From contig JAILHH010000011.1 of NCBI GenBank assembly GCA_024695935.1, forward strand, positions 62,001-126,000: a DNA stretch of 64,000 nucleotides, read 5' to 3'. Shown one piece after another: positions 12,838-19,848 of the stretch; the stretch's first letter is position 1, and each line of letters starts with the position of its first letter. The DNA is from Acetatifactor sp. GTDB taxonomy: Bacteria > Bacillota > Clostridia > Lachnospirales > Lachnospiraceae. The notes beneath the pieces are model-generated. The model did no database searches and had not been told where the DNA came from. It was given only the letters and a program-made list of their open reading frames with translations. Both the position numbers and the translations under genes were made by a program.

Positions 12838-15359
12838 TGAAAAAGACATTGATCAAAGCCTTTGTATTCGTGGCGGTATTTATCATCACTGTACTCGTGG
12901 CTTCAAAGATTATGAATAAAGACCATGACAGCATAACTGTTGACATGGAGGGAGCGACCTTCCCGGTGATCAATATCATGTCAGGGGATATTGTTTATAA
13001 CCGCCTGTTCGGATACAGCGACAAGATGAATGAAGCTTTCATGCGGGACACGGTGTCGGTCCTCGATGAAAACAGAAAAATAGATTTTCGTGTACAGACC
13101 TTTGGCAGAGCAATTAACAATATCACTGTGGAAGTCAGGACAAATGACGGAAGCCGCCTCATAGAAAAGACTGACGTCACAGACTTAACCGTTGAAAAGG
13201 ACGAGATCAGGGCAGGCATCACATTAAAGGACCTCATAGACAAGGACACGGAATACTCCCTTGGGATCATTCTCTCAACTGATGTGGATCAGGATATCTA
13301 TTATTACACCAGGATCATCTGGGGGGATAATTACAGATTTGCTGAAGATTACGAATTTGTAAAGGATTTCCATGACAGGCTTTTTGACAAGGAACTGGCG
13401 GTGGAGATCACAAAGTATCTGGAGACCAATTCAAGGATAGAGGATAACAGTTCTTTCCACAAAGTCAATATCCATTCCAGCTTCAGCCAGGTGACCTACG
13501 GAAATCTGGAGCCGTTTGAAGTCTCAACACCCGCAGTAAACCTGACCTTCATCGGTAGAGAAACTGCGACTTTCCTGGTGGATTACAGGGTCGCCACCAT
13601 TGAAAACAAGACCTATACATATTACAAAGTCAGGGAATATTTCAGGGTAAAATATACATCTTCCAGAATGTATCTCTTAGATTATGAGCGGACCATGACC
13701 CAGATCCCAAATGCAAAGACCATGTGCGCAAATGACAAGATCGCCCTTGGAATCGCGGACGAGAATGTGCCTATGGCGGAGAGTGAGGACGGCACCATAG
13801 TCGTATTTGAAGCCGCAGGACAGCTTTTTGAATATAATTCAGTGACCAACAGAGTGGCCGCCATATTCAGCTTTTATGACAGCGAAAATAACGACGACAG
13901 AGCATACAATGACGGTCATTGTATAGAGATCCTCAGAGTGGATGAAGTCGGTAATGTATACTATGCTGTCAGCGGATATATGAACCGCGGCAGATACGAG
14001 GGCAAAGTCGGTGTGCAGGTCTATGAATACGACGCCTCCCTTAATACCAACGAAGAACTGATATATATAAATTATGACAAAAGCCCGGCTGTTTTAAAGA
14101 GTGAGATATCAAAACTTCTGTATATGAACAGCAAGGGAGAACTATATCTCATACTTGATAATTCACTTTATAAAGTTGACCTGAACGAGAAAAACTACGA
14201 AGTGCTGCTTACCACAAAGGACGATGGAATATACGTTTCCGAGGATGATTCCGTGGTGGTATGGCAGGAGGGAGATGACATATATGACAGTAATGTCATC
14301 CATATCAATAACTTTGGATTAAACAACGACAGCACCGTGAGGGTCCCAATCGACGAAGCCATTCTGCCTCTGGGATTTATGGGGCTTGATGTCATTTACG
14401 GTGTGGCAAAAAAAGAAGATATAAAGGTGGATGGAAGCGGAAATGTGTTCTTCCCCATGTACAGAGTTGCCATCTGTGATTTCAACGGAGAGACATTAAA
14501 AAACTATTATCAGGAAAATATGTATGTGCTCTCGGCATTTGTTGAGGGAAATCAGATCACCTTAAAGAGGCAGTTCAAGAACGAGAACGGCTTTTACTCG
14601 GAAGCCATGGATGACCAGATCATGAACAATGCGGACGAGGAACCCACCAAAAATGTGATCGCTTCTGCTGATATTGAGAAATATGAGAGATTTGTTCAGA
14701 TAAAGACCAAATCCCAGATAGATACGAAATCCCTTCAGATCCTGACACCAAAGGAAGTCCTCTATGAGGGTCAGAGACGTCTGACATTTGAGAATGAAAA
14801 TAAAATTGACAGATTCTATGTATATGGTCATGACGGAGTCAGCGGAATTTACGTAAATCCCGCCAAGGCAGTTATGCAGGCCTATGATGAGGCAGGCATC
14901 GTATCCGATGAAAAGGGTAACTGCATCTGGATAAAGGGTAACAGAGTAAACAAAAATCAGATCATGGCTATAAAGGAGGCAAAGGTGGAGGAAGGTACCA
15001 CTTCTGCCGGTGTCTGCCTTGATACTGTTTTAGCCTTTGAGGGCGTGTCCACTAATTCACAATACTATCTGGACCGAGGTAAGAGCATTCGAGATGTTCT
15101 GGAAGATTATCTGGATGTGGAAGTTTTAAACCTGACCGGATGCCCCATGGAATCAGTGCTGTATTACGTAAACAGGGATCTACCGGTGTTCGCGATCCTC
15201 GATAACGGGGACTGTGTACTGATAACAGGCTTTAACGAATACAATGTGGTGATCATGCAACCGTCAAACGGAAGCCTTTATAAAAAAGGCATGAACGATT
15301 CCGCATCATGGTTTGCCGAAAACGGAAACAGATTTATCACCTATGTCAGAAATGATTAA
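12837..15359 (+). CDS. Large membrane-anchored extracytoplasmic protein with degenerate C39-like C-terminus
   Basis: An 840-residue protein: an N-terminal transmembrane anchor (about 7-24), a long region without recognised domains that looks beta-rich and may form a propeller (about 30-640), and a C-terminal part (about 650-840) resembling peptidase C39-like domains. That part has a Cys in SAGVCLDTVLAF near residue 727 and LPVFAILDNGDCVLITGF, ending NVVIMQPSNG. In active C39-like peptidases the later segment is normally GH-hydrophobic and the last is DP; here the His position reads Cys and the Asp position Gln. It may be a catalytically dead binding module. One-base overlap with the methyltransferase gene implies co-expression. 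Confidence 0.6.
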   Translation: MKKTLIKAFVFVAVFIITVLVASKIMNKDHDSITVDMEGATFPVINIMSGDIVYNRLFGYSDKMNEAFMRDTVSVLDENRKIDFRVQTFGRAINNITVEVRTNDGSRLIEKTDVTDLTVEKDEIRAGITLKDLIDKDTEYSLGIILSTDVDQDIYYYTRIIWGDNYRFAEDYEFVKDFHDRLFDKELAVEITKYLETNSRIEDNSSFHKVNIHSSFSQVTYGNLEPFEVSTPAVNLTFIGRETATFLVDYRVATIENKTYTYYKVREYFRVKYTSSRMYLLDYERTMTQIPNAKTMCANDKIALGIADENVPMAESEDGTIVVFEAAGQLFEYNSVTNRVAAIFSFYDSENNDDRAYNDGHCIEILRVDEVGNVYYAVSGYMNRGRYEGKVGVQVYEYDASLNTNEELIYINYDKSPAVLKSEISKLLYMNSKGELYLILDNSLYKVDLNEKNYEVLLTTKDDGIYVSEDDSVVVWQEGDDIYDSNVIHINNFGLNNDSTVRVPIDEAILPLGFMGLDVIYGVAKKEDIKVDGSGNVFFPMYRVAICDFNGETLKNYYQENMYVLSAFVEGNQITLKRQFKNENGFYSEAMDDQIMNNADEEPTKNVIASADIEKYERFVQIKTKSQIDTKSLQILTPKEVLYEGQRRLTFENENKIDRFYVYGHDGVSGIYVNPAKAVMQAYDEAGIVSDEKGNCIWIKGNRVNKNQIMAIKEAKVEEGTTSAGVCLDTVLAFEGVSTNSQYYLDRGKSIRDVLEDYLDVEVLNLTGCPMESVLYYVNRDLPVFAILDNGDCVLITGFNEYNVVIMQPSNGSLYKKGMNDSASWFAENGNRFITYVRND

Positions 15360-15383
15360 TATCAAGAATGTGGAGGTAAATAA

Positions 15384-15554
15384 GTGGTTTTGGGTTATTC
15401 AGATGACCCTTTAGCCGACGAAGTCTTGCATCCAAATCAATTAGTCGGTATCCTGATACCGACTAATTATCTGTTAACCACATGCCTGGTCGGTGTTTTT
15501 GTCGATGAATCACCCTTGGAGTCCGATTTTTACCGACTATCCGGCTCTTTCTAA
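15384..15554 (+). CDS. Possible 56-residue small protein, GTG start
   Basis: A GTG at 15384 is preceded by GTGGAGG at ideal spacing, 25 bases after the preceding stop, and opens a 56-codon frame (MVLGYSDDPLADEVL...DFYRLSGSF). Nothing resembles it from memory. A 14-bp near-perfect palindrome lies within the frame, so the reading frame could be incidental to a palindromic DNA element. Evidence for translation is only the ribosome site and the open frame. Confidence 0.3.
   Translation: MVLGYSDDPLADEVLHPNQLVGILIPTNYLLTTCLVGVFVDESPLESDFYRLSGSF
15439..15468. repeat. 14-bp inverted repeat with GTCGG/CCGAC cluster
   Basis: AATTAGTCGGTATC is followed after two bases by its exact complement GATACCGACTAATT. 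Further GTCGG or CCGAC pentamers occur near 15413, 15489, 15533, 15563 and 15606, with ACCGACTA repeated at 15459 and 15532. It marks the left boundary of the AT-rich island. The remainder of 15555-15772 shows no gene. Confidence 0.7.
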
Positions 15555-15772
15555 CTTATATGGTCGGAAAGTGTAACCTACTAAATATCCTTCAGGCTTT
15601 CCTCCGTCGGATATACAGGCGTTGGAGACAAAACAAAACTGTTTGAAATAATTAACATTTTTAGGAATTGGAGTTTACATAGTGGAGAAGACTCAATAAA
15701 GCACTCTTAAATACTTTGTGAGTACTGCGAGATAAATAATAGTTGCGAGTTTAGTTGTTGGAAGAATATAGT

Positions 15773-16195
15773 ATGAATGATAGGCTTAATAGAGATGAAA
15801 TGTTTTATAGAATTGCAGATATAAACATTCCAAAGAAAGAAAACAAAGTTGATGTTCTTGAAACGATGAAAAGTATAAAAAATCCTAACTTTCAAGATTT
15901 GAATGGAACTTCATATTTACATATGGCATGTCAAACTCATTGTATTGAGTCAATAAAAATATTGTTGGAGTTGGGTGCAAATCCGAACATAAATGATAAT
16001 AGGGGTTTTTCACCTGTAACATCTGCACTTGGAAGTATAAATAATAATAATGCGGAAATACTAAAACTAATGTTGCAATATGGATTGAATTTGAAGAAAA
16101 TGGAGGGTGGTCAGACATTAAAAGAATGGATAGAAATGTTTGATGATGAAGAATTAAACGAAATAATAAGAAAAAAAGAGCAATCATTTAAATAG
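15773..16195 (+). CDS. Ankyrin-repeat protein, probable immunity protein
   Basis: A 140-residue acidic, AT-rich gene encoding about two or three ankyrin repeats: NGTSYLHMACQTHCIESIKILLELGANPNINDNRGFSPVTSAL, then a weaker third unit. The ATG at 15773 has GGAAGA at good spacing; TTG codons at 15755 and 15758 are less likely starts. Single-domain ankyrin proteins are a recurrent immunity-protein type beside Rhs and other polymorphic toxins, and an Rhs fragment begins about 100 bases downstream. No cognate toxin is seen directly upstream, so it may be an orphan from an earlier toxin cassette. The immunity role is inferred from context. Confidence 0.65.
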   Translation: MNDRLNRDEMFYRIADINIPKKENKVDVLETMKSIKNPNFQDLNGTSYLHMACQTHCIESIKILLELGANPNINDNRGFSPVTSALGSINNNNAEILKLMLQYGLNLKKMEGGQTLKEWIEMFDDEELNEIIRKKEQSFK

Positions 16196-16295
16196 ATTGT
16201 TTGAAATGTCGTGGTTATGTTACTATATTTGAACTTTAATCATATTACTGTACATGCAAATATTCAGAAAAGCAAATCGAAGTAAATCTTTTTGA

Positions 16296-17513
16296 AATAG
16301 AAATACCTTTGGAAACGTAAAGAGCGCTCCCGAAGATGTATATAACTCCATAACATACAGAGGATATGAATACGATAAGGAGAGTGGGTTATATTATTTA
16401 AAAGCAAGATACTATGATCCGGAGAGTGCAAGGTTTTTAACGGAGGACACATACAGAGGTAAGTACAATGATCCGTTAAGCCTTAACAGATATGCATATG
16501 TTAAACAGAATCCGCTTAAGTATAATGATCCGACGGGACACTTTGGCACAACTGCAGCGATTGTCGCAACCATAATGTTTGCGGCGGCTGCTATCCTGTC
16601 AACCGCTTTTGTGTTGGGGCGTGGACTGGCATTAATTGAAAAATCGCATGGGGCTAATAACATACAAATTCAATACTACATTGAAAAGCTAAAAACCGGA
16701 CTTAGTCTGCAGAATCAAAGAGTAATGAACATATTGCCGTCTGTGGCTAACAAGAAAAAGGCAACGTCGGCTACGACCGCAGTAAGTCAGACCGTGTCTA
16801 AGGCTGTGACAAGTCTGACAAATGTTAAAATAAGACCGGATGCTTTTGTGAAGCCGAACGAAAATGAAAAAAGGTGGATCATTGAAGGCCCTAAGGCTAA
16901 TGTTCAAAAGCCAAAACCGGAAGTATTCCCCAGAGTAACGATTGAACATAAGCCTGAAGTAATACCCAGGCAGCACAAAGACTTTAGGGATATTATAATA
17001 GATCATATTCCTGAAAATATATTATTACGGAAGAACATCATAGATGTAATTCCTGTAGAGCAAATTCCGGTATTCGGTTCGAACATTGAATTACTGCAGG
17101 AGAAGGAAAGTAGTGAAGAGAATAAAAGCAATGAAGAAAAGGGCGGAAGTGGTTCTGACATAGACAGAATCAGAAAGGTAGCTCAGCAAAGTTATGATTA
17201 TGCTGTTAATAATCCAAGACAAAGTGGGTTGAATAGAATGCAATTAGGTAAGGATGCTGAAGTCCAAGCCACAAGATGGACAAGAAAGTGGGCTGAAAGA
17301 AATGGGATAGATTTAAGTGAGGAAGGATTACATTTTCAAGTTAGAGGTAATCATTCTATTCCAGATGTTGTTTATGAACCGACCCATAGTATTATGGATT
17401 TTAAACTGACGCCTAAAGCAATAAGAAAAATACAAAGTGATAATTTTAAACTAGATTTCCTAGATTATTTTATAGAGTATATATTTGGACCAGGACCATG
17501 GAGGGATAACTGA
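16296..17513 (+). pseudogene. Orphan Rhs C-terminal fragment with PD-(D/E)XK-like nuclease toxin tail
   Basis: The frame is closed by TGA at 16293 and has no start before ATG 16575, yet from about 16302 it reads like the end of an Rhs core: NTFGNVKSAPEDVYN, then YRGYEYDKESGLYYLKARYYD, the classic ARYYD..RFLTEDTYRG..NRYAYVKQNPLKYNDPTGHF. It continues through a hydrophobic segment and a proline/lysine-rich linker to a C-terminal toxin-like domain. Counting from ATG 16575 (312 residues), that domain has Glu229, Pro263-Asp264 and Asp275-Phe276-Lys277, a PD...DxK arrangement suggesting a nuclease. The missing Rhs barrel makes delivery as such unlikely; it looks like a displaced toxin tail kept after recombination. 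The stop overlaps the next gene's ATG by one base. Confidence 0.8.
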
Positions 17514-18007
17514 TGAATATCGAACAAGCTTTTATAAATTTTGATAATCCTAATATTGTTAAATCGATTGTTGAAAGAAGGTTAAATGGCGATTTAAAAG
17601 AGTTAAAATATGATTATAACATTGAATTAAATGATTCGTATGATGTCTTTTTAAAGAATGATAATAAAAGGAAGATTGCTATTTCTCCTGAAAAAGATGG
17701 CTGGATAACGATAATAGAATCTAAAGAAGTAAATGATTACACTATGTTGATTGAAATATCCAAAGAAACGGAATCAGAGGTAGTTGCTATTCAGCAATAT
17801 GATTCAGTAGGAGCATGGGGATATGTATTAATTAATAAAGGCGAGATGGTTGATAGTTATTTTAGTGAAGACGACTATGATTATGAGAATATGATATTTG
17901 ACAAAATGAAAACAAAAGGAATAAACAATGTATTATTGTTGTTTAGGGAAGTAATCCAAATGAAAGATGAAAATTGGATGATTGTAAAAAAGAATTATGA
18001 TGTATGA
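17513..18007 (+). CDS. Probable immunity protein for the adjacent Rhs toxin tail
   Basis: A 164-residue acidic protein with no signal peptide or membrane segment, starting on the last base of the toxin stop codon (TGATG). Such one-base coupling of toxin tail and small acidic gene is the standard layout of Rhs toxin/immunity pairs. No family was recognised; notable segments are WITIIESKEVNDYTMLIEIS and AWGYVLINKGEMVDSYF. Base composition is AT-rich like the rest of the island. The function is inferred from position. An ATG at 18004, overlapping this gene's stop, opens a further 34-codon proline-rich frame of doubtful meaning. Confidence 0.72.
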   Translation: MNIEQAFINFDNPNIVKSIVERRLNGDLKELKYDYNIELNDSYDVFLKNDNKRKIAISPEKDGWITIIESKEVNDYTMLIEISKETESEVVAIQQYDSVGAWGYVLINKGEMVDSYFSEDDYDYENMIFDKMKTKGINNVLLLFREVIQMKDENWMIVKKNYDV

Positions 18008-18299
18008 TTTTCAATACTTTAGCACCACCACCATCCCCCTCAAAGCCAACTATAGTAAATCCAACCACCATCCCGAACCCGAATCGCCTCTCAGCTAAGC
18101 TGATGTAAGTCGATGAGGGTGAGGGGCGGGACAGCGAGTTGCTAAGCAACGAGCAAGATATAGCGGTTTTAGCCCCTGTTGGGAATACTTAAGTAAAAAT
18201 AAATAACGAATTTTCAGTTTAGTTCCATTAAGCTGATATGCAAGCACTCTTAACAAAAAAAATTTTTGTTGGGGGTGCTTTCCTTATGACTAAAATTAA
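18008..18299 (+). other. Decayed intergenic stretch with protein-like fragments
   Basis: No intact gene. One frame (18004-18108) gives a proline-rich 34-residue peptide APPPSPSKPTIVNPTTIPN. The next (18109-18192) reads VDEGEGRDSELLSNEQDIA without a start codon. Both look like remnants of a coding region, possibly an Rhs linker. A strong hairpin follows at 18243. Confidence 0.45.
18243..18279 (+). other. 17-bp hairpin with three G-U pairs
   Basis: The arms at 18243-18259 and 18263-18279 pair along their whole length around a 3-base loop only if three T-G positions are allowed, so the structure is complete in a plus-strand RNA and imperfect in DNA. It is followed by TTTCCTT and, 8 bases later, an ATG opening only 21 codons. 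It could be a remnant terminator or regulatory leader. Confidence 0.6.
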
Positions 18300-18428
18300 A
18301 TTTATCAATCCAAATCAGCTTTACTTAAGGTTGACGAGGGGGATAAAATAACAGAGTATGAGTATGACGCTCTTTTTAACCGCACTCGTTGCCTTGTAAC
18401 AGATGAATTAAATGGTGAAAGGCTTTAA
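18300..18428 (+). pseudogene. Rhs YD-repeat remnant
   Basis: Between stops at 18297 and 18426 one frame reads LKVDEGDKITEYEYDALFNRTRCLVTDELNGERL. The TEYEYDALxNRTR core is the typical YD-repeat pattern of Rhs proteins. There is no start codon and only about 43 codons remain, so this is a fragment left between immunity genes. It ends just before the ribosome site of the gene at 18431. Confidence 0.65.
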
Positions 18429-18430
18429 AA

Positions 18431-18976
18431 ATGATTAATGGAATAATATTTCAAAGAAAGCAAAATATAGCATATAAAGGAGTTGAAGGGGAAAACTGGT
18501 ATTTAAATGACAGGTACCCGGAAATATTCGAGAAATTTTTTGAAGATAACATCGAAAAATCTTGGTATGATAGTGAATATGTTGATGTATGTAATGATGA
18601 GATGTTTATAAGAAAATATATTGAATTATCGGATGTTCATTCAATAGATTATAGAATATTATTGTGCGATACAGAGAAAAAACATCCTTCAGTTTCAAAA
18701 ATTATGGGGTTAGATTCTGAGTTCATTGGGTACGATTATGCATATGCAGGAGGTTCATATTATTCGGCTGTATATAACGAAATATGTTTAGGTAGTTTCA
18801 CTGAGTATAAATTAAATTCTAATGGTTTGTTTCAAGAATATGAACAGATTATTGATTTTATTAATGAACGAGAGCACAGGATAAACAGCGGGGAAAATCT
18901 GGAAAAGGGTGATTTTATAATTTATAAGTTGTTTGAGATTCAATTAGCCATAAAGAAAGGGTGGAAGCTCGCCTAG
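18431..18976 (+). CDS. Probable orphan immunity protein
   Basis: A 181-residue acidic cytosolic protein without a signal peptide or membrane helices. It follows AAAGG at reasonable spacing directly after an Rhs remnant. The central GYDYAYAGGSYYSAVYNEI and the late GDFIIYKLFEIQLAIKKGWK resemble small proteins found beside Rhs tails, but no family is recognised with confidence. No intact toxin precedes it, so it probably protects against a toxin that this strain no longer carries or that neighbours deliver. That role is inference from its place in the island. Confidence 0.6.
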   Translation: MINGIIFQRKQNIAYKGVEGENWYLNDRYPEIFEKFFEDNIEKSWYDSEYVDVCNDEMFIRKYIELSDVHSIDYRILLCDTEKKHPSVSKIMGLDSEFIGYDYAYAGGSYYSAVYNEICLGSFTEYKLNSNGLFQEYEQIIDFINEREHRINSGENLEKGDFIIYKLFEIQLAIKKGWKLA

Positions 18977-19049
18977 TTGAAGTTTGTTAATGGTTCGATA
19001 TTTAGATCCCATTATTATGGAAGTACTACGAGTATTGGTATTTAATTGA

Positions 19050-19188
19050 CCACAACACCCCAAAGAAACGGCTGAACTTAAGCCTGAAGGAATACCCAGG
19101 GAACGCAAAGACTATAAGGATTATATAATCAACCCTATTCCGGGAAATATATTATTACGGAAGAACTTCATAGATTTATTTGAACTAT
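19050..19188 (+). pseudogene. Second, degenerate copy of the Rhs linker
   Basis: Bases 19074-19175 align without gaps to 16944-17045 in the Rhs fragment, with about 16 differences in 102 positions. The frame reads ELKPEGIPRERKDYKDYIINPIPGNILLRKNFID, matching EHKPEVIPRQHKDFRDIIIDHIPENILLRKNIID, then stops at 19186-19188. There is no start, and a stop lies just upstream at 19047. This is the tail of another displaced Rhs cassette. Bases 18977-19049 hold nothing recognisable. Confidence 0.8.
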
Positions 19189-19260
19189 AATAACAATCAA
19201 AATCATCTCAGTCTGTCTTATGGAGTGTTTTAGATAACTGAAGGGGTGCGTAAGATGTAA

Positions 19261-19394
19261 AAACTCTTTTTTGATATGATACAAGAAATTTATTCTGAAC
19301 GCTTTAAGTCTTTCCAGAATATGAAATGCCATTAGAATTGTTTCAAAGTCTACCAAATCAAAGTAATAGGACCACATTAGGAGATGTAACATGA
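19261..19394 (+). pseudogene. Frameshifted toxin C-terminal remnant
   Basis: One frame from 19261 reads KLFFDMIQEIYSERFKSF. The next frame from about 19311 continues FPEYEMPLELFQSLPNQSNRTTLGDVT and ends in TGA at 19392-19394. That stop overlaps the ATG of the next gene (ATGA), the coupling expected of a toxin and its immunity gene. A single frameshift near 19305-19311 would join the halves. The toxin family is not recognisable from so short a piece. Confidence 0.5.
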
Positions 19395-19684
19395 GCTATA
19401 AAATTATATATGAAGATAATACAGAACTAGCAGATTTTGAAGCAATAAATAAAGGTTATAGAAAGGATGTTATAGTTGTAATAGATGACAAACGATATAA
19501 ACTATATATTACTGATATAATAAGGTTACATCAAGATTTTGATTCGGAAATTGAAGAAACCGGCATTTATCAAAATGAACCGAATACTATTATAGTTAGA
19601 GAGGTAGGAAAGGACGAAATAGAAAAAACCATTGATGGACTTATTAAAGATGGTTTTTTTGATAACCTTGGATATACTAAATAA
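19391..19684 (+). CDS. Small probable immunity protein
   Basis: A 97-residue acidic protein (MSYKIIYEDNTELADFEAINK...) whose ATG overlaps the stop of a decayed toxin tail in the ATGA manner; AGGAGATG lies just before it. No signal peptide, membrane segment or known family is seen. It is the last gene of the island before the converging prs terminator. The immunity role rests on the overlap and neighbourhood only. Confidence 0.62.
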   Translation: MSYKIIYEDNTELADFEAINKGYRKDVIVVIDDKRYKLYITDIIRLHQDFDSEIEETGIYQNEPNTIIVREVGKDEIEKTIDGLIKDGFFDNLGYTK

Positions 19685-19798
19685 CTTATGGTCTTGTGTC
19701 AAAACTAAGCACAAAATAAAATGAGAAAATATGCAAACTAAACTGTTGCTGCGGTTCATTTGGGCGTTAATTGATAACAAGCTGCAATTTAGAGGTAT

Positions 19799-19828
19799 AA
19801 AAAACGGAGCATGGTTTTCATGCTCCGT
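19799..19828 (-). terminator. prs terminator
   Basis: Read on the minus strand, ACGGAGCATG and CATGCTCCGT pair perfectly over 10 bp around a 5-base loop and run into a T-tract. It lies 21 bases after the prs stop and also separates prs from the island. Confidence 0.9.
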
Positions 19829-19848
19829 TAGTTCATTTATAGAATCGA

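Noticed and set aside
12837..15359. Active C39 peptidase and bacteriocin-type exporter
   Set aside because: No ABC transporter domains, and the expected catalytic His and Asp are not in place; only a C39-like outline remains.
16575..17513. Intact free-standing 312-residue secreted protein
   Set aside because: Although it opens with a hydrophobic stretch after ATG, the same frame continues upstream as Rhs core sequence with no ribosome site at the ATG, so a truncated Rhs tail is the better reading.
18004..18108. 34-residue proline-rich peptide overlapping the immunity stop codon
   Set aside because: The ATGA overlap is attractive, but the composition is low complexity and there is no ribosome site of its own; kept as a remnant.
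18287..18352. 21-codon frame after the G-U hairpin as a leader peptide
   Set aside because: Too short, no regulated gene follows, and it overlaps the Rhs remnant in another frame.
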